Assembly (NCBI RefSeq): GCF_003597125.1
Contig: NZ_QYYA01000002.1
Coordinates: forward strand, 764,167-828,166
Length of the DNA stretch: 64,000 nt
Reading direction: 5' to 3'
Source of the DNA: Alcanivorax profundi
Lineage (GTDB): Bacteria > Pseudomonadota > Gammaproteobacteria > Pseudomonadales > Alcanivoracaceae
Below are positions 8,092 to 16,460 of the stretch, piece after piece. Each line of letters begins with the position of its first letter. Position 1 is the stretch's first letter. The position numbers and the translations under genes were made by a program. Under the pieces are notes generated by a model. The model did not search any database. It saw nothing but the letters and a program-made list of their open reading frames with translations, and had not been told where the DNA came from.

Positions 8092-8185
8092 AGCGCACTC
8101 TTGTTTGTTGTTAGTGTTGGTAGTGGAGACCAGCTTTGAATAAATCCACAGGACGAACAAGCCATAAACGGTTAATAACAAGGTG

Positions 8186-8217
8186 AAAAACGTCACCCCG
8201 GGTGCGCCGGGATGACG
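8186..8217 (-). terminator. Rho-independent terminator of the aldehyde dehydrogenase gene
   Basis: On the minus strand CGTCATCCCGG (8217-8207) pairs with CCGGGGTGACG (8201-8191), with one U-G wobble. TTTTT (8190-8186) follows. It separates the aldehyde dehydrogenase transcript from the Tat subunit gene. Confidence 0.85.
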
Positions 8218-8242
8218 TGGTGTCCTGCGGTCGGCTCCAGGA

Positions 8243-9685
8243 TTATTTCAGCATGTGCTTGAACATGAACTTGTGCATGCCCCGGCCATAAGGCGGCAGG
8301 ATAAACCTGGTGGCGTTGAACTTGCCCTTCTTGTAAATCCCTTTTGCCTTGGAGAAGGTCTGGAAACCTTCCGGGCCGTGGTAGGCCCCCATGCCGGAGG
8401 GGCCGATACCGCCAAACGGAATGTCATCCACGCCCACATGCGAGATGGTGTCGTTGAGGCAGACGCCACCGGAATGGGTGTGCTTGAGCACCTGGTCGCA
8501 GTTGTCCTGGTTCCAGTCGAAGTAGTACAGCGCCAGCGGACGGGGGCGGTCGTTGACGTACTCGATGGCCTCATTGAGTGTCTTGTAGGGCACGACAATC
8601 ATCAGCGGGCCGAAGATCTCATCTTGGGCAATGCGCATGTCATCGGTGACATTGAGCACCATGGTGTGAGGGATCTTCTGGCTGCCGGTGAAATCTTCGT
8701 TGGCAGGGTTGATCTCGATCACCGTGGCGCCTTTTTCGCGAGCCTCCTGAATGTAGCCTGTGAGGCGGCTGTGCTGACGCTCATTGACGATGGCCGTGAA
8801 GTCCGGGTTGTTCACCATGGTCGGGTACGACTGCGTCACCTGGGCTTTCCAGGCCTCGATGAATTCATCCATGCGATGTTCCGGGCACAGAATGTAATCC
8901 GGGGCGACACAGGTCTGGCCGGAGTTCAGGCACTTGCCGAAGGCAATCCGTTCAGCGGCGTCCTTCATGGGGAAATCCTGGCCGATGATGCAGGGGCTCT
9001 TGCCGCCCAGTTCCAGGGTCACCGGCGTCAGATTATTGGCGGCGGCACGCATCACATGTTTGCCCACCGCGGTGGAGCCGGTGAACAGCAGATGGTCGAA
9101 GGGCAGCTGGGAGAAGGCCTGGGCCACGTCCACTTCACCGTTGATGACGGCGACCTGGTCTTCCGGGAACAATTCGCCAATCAGCTTTTCCAGCAGCGCG
9201 CCGGTGCGGGGAGTGGCTTCACTCATTTTCACCATCACCCGGTTGCCGGCGGCGAGCGCCGTGATCAGCGGTACGACGGCCAGCTGAATCGGATAGTTCC
9301 AGGGCACCATGATGCCCACCACACCCAGCGGCTGGTATTCCACCCAGGTCTTGCCGGGCCAGCTCAGGGCGCTGACATGACGCTTGCTGGGCTTCATCCA
9401 CTTGCGCAGTCGCTTGGTGGTGTACTTCAGGCCTTCCAGGGTAATCATGATCTCGGCCAGCTTGGTCTCGTCCACCGCACGGTTGGTGAAATCCGCGCTG
9501 ATGGCATTGGCCCAGGCATCCTGGTGGTCCACCAGCATGGGGCGAATGCGGCTGATCAGGTCAATACGCTGTTCGGCAGTGGGATAGGGATGCTGGCGGT
9601 AGGCCGCCTTCTGGGCATCAAAAATGCGCTGCATGCGCTGGATTTCAGTATTGTTCTGCTGCAGTTCTTTCACTTCGGCGACCAT
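8243..9685 (-). CDS. Coniferyl-type NAD(P)-dependent aldehyde dehydrogenase
   Basis: A 480-residue aldehyde dehydrogenase, the usual length of the coniferyl aldehyde dehydrogenase (CalB) branch. Motifs seen are PWNYPIQL, FTGSTAVGKH, the general base in LELGGKSP (Glu225) and the catalytic Cys in NSGQTC (Cys259). It oxidises long-chain or aromatic aldehydes to acids. It is divergent from a TetR regulator across a 171-base gap with a perfect palindrome, so it is probably repressed by that regulator. It likely acts after the GMC alcohol dehydrogenase encoded downstream. Confidence 0.9.
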   Translation of the reverse strand: MVAEVKELQQNNTEIQRMQRIFDAQKAAYRQHPYPTAEQRIDLISRIRPMLVDHQDAWANAISADFTNRAVDETKLAEIMITLEGLKYTTKRLRKWMKPSKRHVSALSWPGKTWVEYQPLGVVGIMVPWNYPIQLAVVPLITALAAGNRVMVKMSEATPRTGALLEKLIGELFPEDQVAVINGEVDVAQAFSQLPFDHLLFTGSTAVGKHVMRAAANNLTPVTLELGGKSPCIIGQDFPMKDAAERIAFGKCLNSGQTCVAPDYILCPEHRMDEFIEAWKAQVTQSYPTMVNNPDFTAIVNERQHSRLTGYIQEAREKGATVIEINPANEDFTGSQKIPHTMVLNVTDDMRIAQDEIFGPLMIVVPYKTLNEAIEYVNDRPRPLALYYFDWNQDNCDQVLKHTHSGGVCLNDTISHVGVDDIPFGGIGPSGMGAYHGPEGFQTFSKAKGIYKKGKFNATRFILPPYGRGMHKFMFKHMLK

Positions 9686-9797
9686 GGTCTTCGCCTCCCG
9701 AGTTCAATTGTTGTGACTGTTTTGTATAAGATGGCTGCCGGTAGCCCACTGCAAAGTCCGGTTCGCTACCGCCTAAAAATTAATCTTGAATCGATTT

Positions 9798-9815
9798 TTA
9801 GAGTAATTACTCTAA
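9798..9815. promoter_or_regulatory. Perfect 18-bp palindrome, probable TetR operator
   Basis: TTAGAGTAATTACTCTAA is a perfect palindrome in an AT-rich gap between the divergent aldehyde dehydrogenase and TetR genes, 42 bases before the TetR start. Size, symmetry and location fit an autoregulatory TetR-family operator. Confidence 0.75.
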
Positions 9816-9856
9816 GAGTCAACAGCGCTTCTGTAAACGTCGACCTTTGGCCCATA

Positions 9857-10552
9857 ATGACCAGCACTAAAGACCGTATCCTCGAAACCAGCCTGGCCCT
9901 GTTCAACCAGCAGGGAGAACGCAACGTGACCACCAATCACATTGCCGAGGCGCTGGGCATCAGCCCGGGCAACCTGTACTACCACTTCCGTAACAAGGGA
10001 GTGATTGTGGCGGGGTTGTTCGACCGCTATCAGCAGCAGTTGCTGCAACTGCTCGAAGCGCCCCAGGGACCGCTGAGCTGGCGGGTGAAGGTGTACTATT
10101 TCGAAGGGTTGCTGGCGGCCATGTGGCAGTACCGCTTTTTTCACCGGGACCTGTCCCACTTCCTGCAGGCGGACCCACAGCTGGCCGCCAGCTACCACCG
10201 TTTTGTGCAGGCGGTACTGGTTCGCGGGACGGTGATTTACGAGGAATTGCGCAGCAGTGGCATTATCGAGGTCGATGACGAACAGCTGCAGGGGCTGATG
10301 GTGAACACCTGGATCATCATGTCCACCTGGGCGGCGCTGGTGCACGGTTTGCGCCCGGATGCGGCCAGCGATGAAGCCCTGGACGAAGGGCTGATGCGCC
10401 ACGGCATCTACCAGATTATCTGTCTGGAAGAGCCTTTTCTGCGCGGTGAGGCCCGTGACCATCTTCAGGAGATGAAAGACCGTTACCGCTCGGCGGACAG
10501 CACCATGCAGCTGTTGATGGGGTTTCCCATGGAGCTTGCCGGGGAAGAATGA
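9857..10552 (+). CDS. TetR/AcrR family transcriptional regulator
   Basis: A 231-residue regulator. The N-terminal helix-turn-helix NHIAEALGISPGNLYYHFRNK is classical TetR. The C-terminal ligand-binding part has the FHRDLSHFLQADPQLAASYHRF pattern seen in regulators of lipid and alkane metabolism genes. The gene lies at the end of a much longer open frame antisense to the aldehyde dehydrogenase; the true start is the ATG at 9857, where homology begins. The divergent neighbour and the 18-bp palindrome suggest it represses the aldehyde dehydrogenase and itself, and is released by an aldehyde, acid or acyl-CoA (inference). Confidence 0.9.
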   Translation: MTSTKDRILETSLALFNQQGERNVTTNHIAEALGISPGNLYYHFRNKGVIVAGLFDRYQQQLLQLLEAPQGPLSWRVKVYYFEGLLAAMWQYRFFHRDLSHFLQADPQLAASYHRFVQAVLVRGTVIYEELRSSGIIEVDDEQLQGLMVNTWIIMSTWAALVHGLRPDAASDEALDEGLMRHGIYQIICLEEPFLRGEARDHLQEMKDRYRSADSTMQLLMGFPMELAGEE

Positions 10553-10566
10553 GGCCGGGTGTGGCG

Positions 10567-10596
10567 GCGAGCGCGGCTTGCGGCCGCCGCGCTCGC
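10567..10596. terminator. Hairpin between convergent tetR-like and pyrC'
   Basis: GCGAGCGCGGC (10567-10577) pairs perfectly with GCCGCGCTCGC (10586-10596) in the 49-base gap between two convergent stop codons. No T-run is present, so efficient intrinsic termination is uncertain. Confidence 0.5.
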
Positions 10597-10601
10597 ACGG
10601 T

Positions 10602-11882
10602 TCAGTCGGTCAGCCAGCTGACCTTGCCCTGGCACACGGTGAGCTTCACATTGCCTTTCAGTACCGCGCGGCGCCACGGCGAGTTGTTGCCGGCGGATAG
10701 CCAGTGTTCGCCATAATCCTTGCGACTTTGCGCATCCACCACACACAGGCTGGCCGGGCGACCGGTTTCCAGCTGACCTGCCTGAATACCCAGGCAGCGT
10801 GCCGGCGCGGCGGTGACTGCATCCAGTGCCCGGGTCAGGCTCAGCTTGCCCTCGTCCACCAGTTCCAGTACCAGTGACAGCAGGGTATCCACGCCAGCCA
10901 TGCCTGGCCGGGTTGCCGGGAACGGTGCCGCCTTGCTGGACGAGCCGATCGGGGTGTGCTGGGAGCAAATGGCGTCGATGGTGCCGTCGGCGACTGCCTC
11001 CAGCAGGGCTTCGCGGTCCTGGGCACTGCGCAGCGGGGGGATCACGTGGCAGTAGCTGTTGAAGCCTTCCAGTGCGGATTCGTCCAGCAGCAGATGCTGA
11101 ATGCTGACATCGGCCGTTACCGGCAGGCCCTGCTGCTTGGCTTCACGGAGCAAGCGCAGGGACTGACGGCTGGAAATCTGTTGAAAGTGCGCACGCACCC
11201 CGGTGGCTTCCACCAGCAGCAGATCCCGGGACAAATCGACGCTCTCAGCGATGGCCGGGATGCCGGGCAGCCCCAGACGGGTGGCCACGGGCCCTTCATG
11301 GGCACAACCGCCGGCACTGAGGGCCGAGTCCTGTGGGCGGAACATGACGGGCATATCGAAGGTGGCGGCATATTCCAGGCAGCGTTTCAGCACCAGGGCG
11401 CTGGCAATACGGCGCCCGGCATTACCGGCAGCAATACAGCCCGCCTTGGCCAGGGTGGCCATTTCCGCCAGCTGTTCACCCTGCAGCCCCTGGGTCATGG
11501 CCGCGATGGGCATAATGCGGGCAAAGCCCGCCTGCCCGGCCTGTTCGCGAATCAGGCGCACCACCGCAGTGGAATCGACCGGTCCGCAATCGGGCTGGGC
11601 CGCCATGTGGGTAATACCACCGGCAGCGGCAGCGCGGGTTTCGCTGGCGATGTCGCCAGTGCGACCACTGCCTGGCAGCGACAGGTGCACACAGGCATCC
11701 ACCAGACCTGGCAACACCCAATGGCCGTCCGCTTCAATAATGTCGGCACCGGGGGCGTCGAGACTGGCGCCGATACGTGTCAGGCGCCCGTTTTCGATCA
11801 ACAGGTCAGCCACATCATCGCGACCAGAGGCGGGGTCGATCACCCGACCTTTGCGGATCAGGATATTGGCCTTAGCTGCCAT
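10602..11882 (-). CDS. pyrC': Dihydroorotase-like protein, probably inactive (PyrC'/PyrX)
   Basis: A 426-residue amidohydrolase-fold protein. The metal-binding motif DxHxH of active dihydroorotases reads DACVH here (Asp62-Ala-Cys64-Val-His66), so the first zinc-binding His is Cys. This matches the non-catalytic PyrC' of pseudomonads, which is needed to build the dodecameric aspartate transcarbamoylase complex with PyrB. It overlaps pyrB by 11 bases, consistent with coupled synthesis. A catalytic dihydroorotase must be encoded elsewhere in the genome. Confidence 0.9.
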   Translation of the reverse strand: MAAKANILIRKGRVIDPASGRDDVADLLIENGRLTRIGASLDAPGADIIEADGHWVLPGLVDACVHLSLPGSGRTGDIASETRAAAAGGITHMAAQPDCGPVDSTAVVRLIREQAGQAGFARIMPIAAMTQGLQGEQLAEMATLAKAGCIAAGNAGRRIASALVLKRCLEYAATFDMPVMFRPQDSALSAGGCAHEGPVATRLGLPGIPAIAESVDLSRDLLLVEATGVRAHFQQISSRQSLRLLREAKQQGLPVTADVSIQHLLLDESALEGFNSYCHVIPPLRSAQDREALLEAVADGTIDAICSQHTPIGSSSKAAPFPATRPGMAGVDTLLSLVLELVDEGKLSLTRALDAVTAAPARCLGIQAGQLETGRPASLCVVDAQSRKDYGEHWLSAGNNSPWRRAVLKGNVKLTVCQGKVSWLTD

Positions 11883-12873
11883 GGGCGCCTCCTTGTGCGG
11901 CCACGCTGTCCTGACCGCTGATCGCCATGGACATGACCGCCATCCGCACGGCGATCCCGAAGGTGACCTGGTTGAGAATCACCGAGCGGGGGCCGTCAGC
12001 CACCTCTGACGCGATTTCCACCCCCCGGTTGATGGGGCCCGGGTGCATCACGATGGCGTCCTCTTTGGCGAATTGCAGTTTGTCGTTGTTGAGCCCGTAC
12101 AGCCGGAAGAATTCCCCTTCACTGGGCAGCAAGGCAGAGTCCATGCGCTCTTTTTGAAGGCGCAACATGATGACCACATCTACCTCTTTGAGGCCCTGGG
12201 CCATATCGGTAAAAACAGTGGCGCCCAGGGCTTCGGCATCCACGGGTAACAGGGTTTTGGGGCCGATCAGGCGGACTTCTTCGGCCCCCAGCGTATTCAG
12301 GGCGTGGACCTGGGAGCGGGCCACTCGGGAGTGCAGGATATCGCCGACAATGGCCACCTTCAGGCCGGCAAAGCCGCCCTTGTAGTGACGAATGGTGTAC
12401 ATGTCGAGCATGGCCTGGGTCGGGTGGGCATGGCGCCCGTCGCCGGCGTTGATCACGGCCACATTGGGGGTGACCTCGTTGGCGATAAAAAACGGTGCGC
12501 CGGAATCCTGGTGGCGCACTACGAACATGTCGGCGGCCATGGCTTCCAGATTGCGCAGGGTATCGAGCAGGGTTTCGCCCTTGCTGGTCGCCGACTTGGC
12601 AATGTCCAGGTTGAGTACGTCCGCGCTCAGGCGCTGGGCAGCCAGCTCGAAGGTGCTGCGGGTACGGGTACTCGATTCGAAGAACAGATTCACCACGGTC
12701 TTGCCGCGCAGCAGCGGCACCTTCTTGATGGACCGTCCACCCACATCGACAAAACTGGCGGCGGTATCAAGGATGTCTTCCAACAGGGGACGGGGGAGGT
12801 GCTCGGTGGTGAGGAAATGGCGAAGCTTACCGTCGTCGGTAAGTTGTACGCGGGAGGATGGCGCAAGCGTCAT
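11872..12873 (-). CDS. pyrB: Aspartate carbamoyltransferase catalytic subunit
   Basis: A 333-residue enzyme that makes N-carbamoyl-aspartate from carbamoyl phosphate and aspartate in pyrimidine synthesis. [13 protein letters not shown] (about residues 64-76) is the carbamoyl-phosphate site; [14 protein letters not shown] and [12 protein letters not shown] are also diagnostic. The start at 12873 (MTLAPSS) gives the normal length; 25 extra upstream codons lack family similarity. It overlaps pyrC' downstream. Upstream, a 264-bp inverted-repeat element separates it from pyrR, whereas in Pseudomonas these genes abut. That element ends only 6 bases before the start codon and so covers the ribosome-binding region. 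Confidence 0.95.
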   Translation of the reverse strand: MTLAPSSRVQLTDDGKLRHFLTTEHLPRPLLEDILDTAASFVDVGGRSIKKVPLLRGKTVVNLFFESSTRTRSTFELAAQRLSADVLNLDIAKSATSKGETLLDTLRNLEAMAADMFVVRHQDSGAPFFIANEVTPNVAVINAGDGRHAHPTQAMLDMYTIRHYKGGFAGLKVAIVGDILHSRVARSQVHALNTLGAEEVRLIGPKTLLPVDAEALGATVFTDMAQGLKEVDVVIMLRLQKERMDSALLPSEGEFFRLYGLNNDKLQFAKEDAIVMHPGPINRGVEIASEVADGPRSVILNQVTFGIAVRMAVMSMAISGQDSVAAQGGAHGS

Positions 12874-12878
12874 TCGGA

Positions 12879-13142
12879 GGCCTGTTATCAGTTTCCTGGG
12901 CCACCGTGCCGGTGGCAGTTTTTTCGCAAGACAAGGCGCCGTGAGCACCGTGTAGTTATTCTACATAAGTGAACGGCAACACCGTATTGCGGAAAAAGGG
13001 ACCCGGCCCTTCGGGTTGTGCCGTAAATAGCGCCATGCCGTGTTGCTCGTCGTTCATTTGGATAAACCAAACATCACTCCTCGCGCCTTGCCTGGCGCTA
13101 TTTACGGCGCAACACGGCGGCCCAGGAAACTGATAACAGGCC
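12879..13142. repeat. 264-bp element with 30-bp inverted ends between pyrR and pyrB
   Basis: The left end (12879-12908) and right end (13113-13142) are inverted copies matching at 29 of 30 positions; the outer 24 bases are identical, beginning GGCCTGTTATCAG. Inside, a second perfect 16-bp inverted pair (13020-13035 with 13093-13108) and a small ACCCG/CGGGT hairpin near 13001-13016 are seen. The right end lies on the pyrR stop codon and the left end 6 bases before the pyrB ATG. No gene is contained. It could be a miniature inverted-repeat element or an RNA control structure. Confidence 0.75.
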
Positions 13143-13684
13143 TAGGCCATTGTGTCTCGTATCTCCGCCACAAGGGGGGCGGGCCCGCGTAATTCTACCC
13201 GTTGATGGGGGGGCAATGCCAAAGTTTCGCCACAAATATCGGCACGAATCGGCAATTCCCGGTGGCCGATATCAAACAGCACTGCCAGGCTGATGGACGC
13301 CGGGCGGCCAAAATCGAACAGTTCATTCATGGCTGCACGTATGGTGCGGCCGGTCATCAGCACATCATCCACCAGCAAAATGTGCTGGCCATCCACATCA
13401 AAGGGCAGCTTGGAGGGGGTGACTGTGGCTTTCAGGCCCCGTGTATCGAAGTCGTCCCGGTAGAAGGCTGGATTCAGGGTGCCCATGGGCAGCGGCTTGG
13501 CCAGTTTGTTGTTCAGTGCGGTGGCGACCCAGGCGCCGCCGGATTCGATGCCTACCAGCAACGGGCTGCGGCCGTGAAAGTGGGCATCAATGGCTGCGGC
13601 CATGCTGCTGAGGTGTGTCTGCAGTTGTTGTTCGTCCCAACTCAAGGGGCTCTCCAGAAAATCGATACTGACGGTAGGTGCCAT
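13142..13684 (-). CDS. pyrR: Bifunctional pyr operon regulator/uracil phosphoribosyltransferase PyrR
   Basis: A 180-residue phosphoribosyltransferase-fold protein. The PRPP motif ILLVDDVLMTGRT is at residues 102-114, and AFYRDDFDTRG is characteristic of PyrR. It can convert uracil and PRPP to UMP. In Bacillus it also attenuates pyr transcription; in pseudomonads a transcriptional role has been reported. The start at 13684 (MAPTVSID) was preferred to 13708 on family length. Its stop codon is the docking point of the 264-bp repeat element that precedes pyrB. Confidence 0.9.
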   Translation of the reverse strand: MAPTVSIDFLESPLSWDEQQLQTHLSSMAAAIDAHFHGRSPLLVGIESGGAWVATALNNKLAKPLPMGTLNPAFYRDDFDTRGLKATVTPSKLPFDVDGQHILLVDDVLMTGRTIRAAMNELFDFGRPASISLAVLFDIGHRELPIRADICGETLALPPHQRVELRGPAPLVAEIRDTMA

Positions 13685-13744
13685 GCTCGTATGGCGAAAG
13701 ACAAGCATGGCCTCTGTTGTGCAAAGAATAAAGCCTGATCAGGC

Positions 13745-13765
13745 GCGAGTTGCGAGATACGGGTT
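13745..13765. repeat. Three-unit degenerate heptad array
   Basis: Three consecutive 7-base units, GCGAGTT, GCGAGAT and ACGGGTT, are seen. They belong to the same type of heptad-periodic repeat found in other gaps of this window. No inverted partner was seen here. Confidence 0.45.
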
Positions 13766-13839
13766 TTGAAAGGCAAAGCCTTCCTCCCGAACGGTGGGAC
13801 CGGTGGTTCCACTGCGAACAAAGGCACGAGCGGGACCAT

Positions 13840-13857
13840 AGCGGTCGAACGACCGCT
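13840..13857. repeat. REP-like palindrome
   Basis: AGCGGTCGAACGACCGCT has two 8-base arms around AA. With the following CCCAC, the complement reads GTGGGAGCGGTCG, the usual head of a pseudomonad-type REP sequence. Confidence 0.55.
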
Positions 13858-14069
13858 CCCACTCTATCGCCTAGCGTCTGTGAGCGGCTGCAGGACCCCC
13901 AAGGATCTCCCGCAGCCACCCTCATCCCTAACCATCCGATCAAACCCTTCAGTTTTTTGGGATGGGAGTCACCCGGTCCCTCACGGTAAGTTTTGTACAG
14001 TGTTGAAACTTGTGCCGTCTGAACGGCTCCAACCAAAGACGGGACGACGGTGAGGGAAAGGGAAGCAGG

Positions 14070-14657
14070 ATGCCAATACGCAATGACCGTACACGCTATG
14101 GATGGCTCAGCATTGGCCTGCACTGGCTGGTGGCCGCCACAGTGATCGGCCTGTTTGCGCTGGGCCTGTGGATGGTGGACCTGGGCTACTACGACCCCTG
14201 GTATCGCACCGGCCCGGATATCCATCGCAGCATTGGGATTCTGTTGTTTGCGGTCATGCTGGTGCGATTGCTCTGGCGATGGTTATCCCCTCCCCCGGCA
14301 TCCCTGCCAACCCACCAGCGCTGGGAAACCCTGTTGGCTCATCTCGCCCATTGGGCCCTGTACCTGTTGTTATTTGTGGCGATGGTTAGCGGTTACCTGA
14401 TCAGCAGTGCGGATGGTTCATCGGTGTCAGTGTTTGGCGGGTTTTCGGTACCCTCCCTTACCGGGCATCAATCCGGGCTGGAAGACATCGCAGGCGATAT
14501 TCATGAAGTCGCTGTCTGGAGCCTTATCGTGTTGGCGGGGCTGCATGCCCTGGCCGCGCTCAAGCACCATTTTCTTGATCGTGACGATACCCTGCGCCGT
14601 ATGCTGGGGCTGTCGCCGCGACACCCAACCCCGTCATCACCTGGAGAGTCACAATGA
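14070..14657 (+). CDS. Cytochrome b561-family membrane protein
   Basis: A 195-residue protein with four predicted membrane helices. Conserved histidines for two b-type hemes are visible in [24 protein letters not shown] and [12 protein letters not shown]. Bacterial members (CybB type) move electrons from ubiquinol or reduce superoxide in the inner membrane. The start at 14070 follows a GGGAAGCAGG ribosome region and gives the family length. It overlaps the YceI gene by 4 bases; this pair is a common partnership. The two genes interrupt the pyrR-ruvX order known from Pseudomonas. Confidence 0.88.
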   Translation: MPIRNDRTRYGWLSIGLHWLVAATVIGLFALGLWMVDLGYYDPWYRTGPDIHRSIGILLFAVMLVRLLWRWLSPPPASLPTHQRWETLLAHLAHWALYLLLFVAMVSGYLISSADGSSVSVFGGFSVPSLTGHQSGLEDIAGDIHEVAVWSLIVLAGLHALAALKHHFLDRDDTLRRMLGLSPRHPTPSSPGESQ

Positions 14658-15244
14658 TGGTAAGTCTGATGAAAAAAGCGGGCCTGGCCACCGCCGCCCT
14701 GATGCTCAGTACCCTGGCTTTTGCCGAACCTGGCGGCACCTATCAGTTCGACAAGAAAGGCGCACACCAGTTTGTCATGTTCAAGATTTCCCACCTGGGT
14801 TACAGCTGGTTGTATGGCCGCTTCAATGACTTCAATGGCACTTTCACTGTGGATGCTGACAATCCGGAAAAAAGCAGTGTCCAGGCCACCATCCAGACCG
14901 CCAGTGTCGATTCCAATCACGCCGAGCGTGACAAGCACCTGCGCGGTGACGACTTCCTGGATGTGGACAAGTACCCCACCGCCACCTTCCAGAGCACCAG
15001 CATTGAAAAAACCGGCGACAAGACCGCCAAAATCACCGGTGACTTCACCCTGCACGGCGTCACCAAGCCGGTGACGTTGGATGCCAAACTCATTGGCTAC
15101 GGCGATGATCCCTGGGGCGGTTACCGCATGGGCCTGGAAGCCAGTACCACACTCAAACTGGCCGACTTCGGCATCACCAAGAATCTTGGCCCGGCCTCTG
15201 AGAGCGTAGAGATCATTATCTCGGTGGAGGGGATCAAGAAGTAA
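14654..15244 (+). CDS. YceI-family periplasmic isoprenoid-binding protein
   Basis: A 196-residue protein with a signal peptide ([19 protein letters not shown]) and a mature lipocalin-like barrel. [41 protein letters not shown] and [15 protein letters not shown] are YceI hallmarks. The TT-hydrophobic cavity of relatives holds polyisoprenoid or quinone-like lipids. Coupling to cytochrome b561 suggests a quinone-related redox role (inference). The ATG at 14654 is preceded by GGAGAG. Confidence 0.93.
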   Translation: MMVSLMKKAGLATAALMLSTLAFAEPGGTYQFDKKGAHQFVMFKISHLGYSWLYGRFNDFNGTFTVDADNPEKSSVQATIQTASVDSNHAERDKHLRGDDFLDVDKYPTATFQSTSIEKTGDKTAKITGDFTLHGVTKPVTLDAKLIGYGDDPWGGYRMGLEASTTLKLADFGITKNLGPASESVEIIISVEGIKK

Positions 15245-15259
15245 CAGGGCTTCTGCTAC

Positions 15260-15289
15260 GGCGGAGATTGGCTCACGCCAATTTCCGCC
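15260..15289. terminator. Hairpin between convergent yceI and ruvX
   Basis: GGCGGAGATTGGC (15260-15272) pairs with GCCAATTTCCGCC (15277-15289) with a single G/T mismatch and a TCAC loop. No T-run follows, so it is either a bidirectional end point or an mRNA-stabilising hairpin. Confidence 0.5.
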
Positions 15290-15301
15290 CTACGCCAACT
15301 G

Positions 15302-15703
15302 CTAGACCGGCTGGCCGCCCTCGCTCCAAAACCCTTCGGCAATAATCACTGCTGCCATGGAGTCCACCCGGCTATCAGCTTTTTGAATGCCGGTTCGCTC
15401 GCGCGCTTCACGAGTCGTGAGACGCTCATCCACCAACCAGACCTTCATGCCAAAGCGACCCTTCAGGCGGCCGGCAAATTTCTTTGCCCGGGCAGTGGAC
15501 TCACTGTCAGTACCGTCCATGTTCAACGGCAAGCCCACCACCAGCGCCTCAGGCTCCCATTCTTTCAACAGGGCAGCGATGTCATCCCAGTTGGGTTGGG
15601 TGTTTTTGCAAGGCAGGGCTTTCAGGGGCGAGGCGGTACCCAGCAGTTCGTTACCACAGGCCACGCCGATTTTTTGTGTGCCGTAATCAAACGCCAAAAT
15701 CAT
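15302..15703 (-). CDS. ruvX: Holliday junction resolvase-like protein RuvX/YqgF
   Basis: A 133-residue RNase H-fold protein. MILAFDYGTQKIGVA carries the first acidic residue; LVVGLPLNMDGT, WLVDERLTTREA and DSMAAVIIAE complete the pattern. YqgF is essential in Escherichia coli and matures the 5' end of 16S rRNA. The start at 15703 gives the normal length; an in-frame extension to 15751 runs through a heptad repeat and was rejected. It lies downstream of yqgE, with a 165-bp repeat element filling the gap. Confidence 0.92.
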   Translation of the reverse strand: MILAFDYGTQKIGVACGNELLGTASPLKALPCKNTQPNWDDIAALLKEWEPEALVVGLPLNMDGTDSESTARAKKFAGRLKGRFGMKVWLVDERLTTREARERTGIQKADSRVDSMAAVIIAEGFWSEGGQPV

Positions 15704-15708
15704 GAGGA

Positions 15709-15873
15709 GCAGTGAACAGTTAACAGTGAATAGTGAATAGTTGCGCGACAACTGATCCGTGTTTTTGTCAATCTATCCGTCGCGCACACGCCAAGGCCGC
15801 GGCCTGCCGCCTCGGGAAAAGAAAAAACCGATCTCGCGTCACTGTTCACTGTTAACTCTTCACTATTAACTGC
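15709..15873. repeat. 165-bp element with inverted heptad arrays
   Basis: The ends 15709-15748 and 15834-15873 are 40-base inverted copies matching at 31 of 40 positions. Each consists of five 7-base units of the AGTGAAT/AGTTAAC type and ends in GCGA. Differences fall at the same two or three positions of each heptad. The element fills the gap exactly: one end shares a base with the yqgE stop codon, the other lies 5 bases before the ruvX start. Confidence 0.75.
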
Positions 15874-16433
15874 TAGCTGTGTCCTGCCTGGGTTGCAATC
15901 AGGCTCATGTCGACGCCGATACGGGCGGCGGCGGCATGCCAGGTTTGTTCAAAGGGGGTGTCGAGGATCAGTTCGCGGCTGGCGGGGGTGCTGAGCCAGG
16001 CGTTTTCGACCAGTTCCTGTTCCAGTTGTCCGGCTTCCCAGCCCGCATAGCCCAGACACACCAGTGACTGCTCCGGGCCTTCGCCGATGGCGATGGCTTC
16101 GAGGATGTCGCGGCTGGTGGTGAGCATCAGGCCATCGCTGAGCAGGATGCTGGACTGCCAGTGGGTGCTGGCCGCGTGGAGGATGAAGCCGGCTTCCTGT
16201 TGTACCGGGCCACCGGCCACGACGCGGTGTCGTTCAGACGGCGGCACTTCGATCTCGATATCCATGTCGGCAAGAATATCGCCGAGACTGATCTGCACCG
16301 GGCGGTTGAGGGTCAGCCCCATGGCCCCCTCGCTGCTGTGCTCAACGATATAGGTTACCGAATGCTCGAAGTTGGGGTCGGCCATTTGCGGCATGGCCAC
16401 CAGCAACTGGTGTTTCAGGGTTGTCTCGTCCAT
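15873..16433 (-). CDS. yqgE: YqgE/AlgH family protein
   Basis: A 186-residue cytoplasmic protein of the YqgE/AlgH (DUF179) family: LLVAMPQMADPNFEHSVTYIVEHSSEGAMG opens the domain and GYAGWEAGQLEQEL is conserved. The function is unsettled; AlgH was linked to alginate production in Pseudomonas. The start at 16433 (MDETTLKHQ) matches the family; codons upstream read through a repeat. It stands between tonB and ruvX, the order known in pseudomonads. Confidence 0.93.
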   Translation of the reverse strand: MDETTLKHQLLVAMPQMADPNFEHSVTYIVEHSSEGAMGLTLNRPVQISLGDILADMDIEIEVPPSERHRVVAGGPVQQEAGFILHAASTHWQSSILLSDGLMLTTSRDILEAIAIGEGPEQSLVCLGYAGWEAGQLEQELVENAWLSTPASRELILDTPFEQTWHAAAARIGVDMSLIATQAGHS

Positions 16434-16460
16434 GGGGACAGTATCCGGCGCCGCGGGAGG

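Larger units (their letters stand above)
13709..14069. other. 361-base gap with repeats, no gene
   Basis: This gap separates divergent pyrR and the cytochrome b561 gene. It holds a short heptad array at 13745-13765 and a REP-like palindrome at 13840-13857. The last 150 bases are unstructured by eye and must hold promoters for both sides. No protein-like frame was accepted. Confidence 0.55.

Noticed and set aside
8255-9856. Long plus-strand open frame continuous with the TetR gene
   Set aside because: It is antisense to a clear aldehyde dehydrogenase, has no protein-family features, and real TetR homology starts only at 9857.
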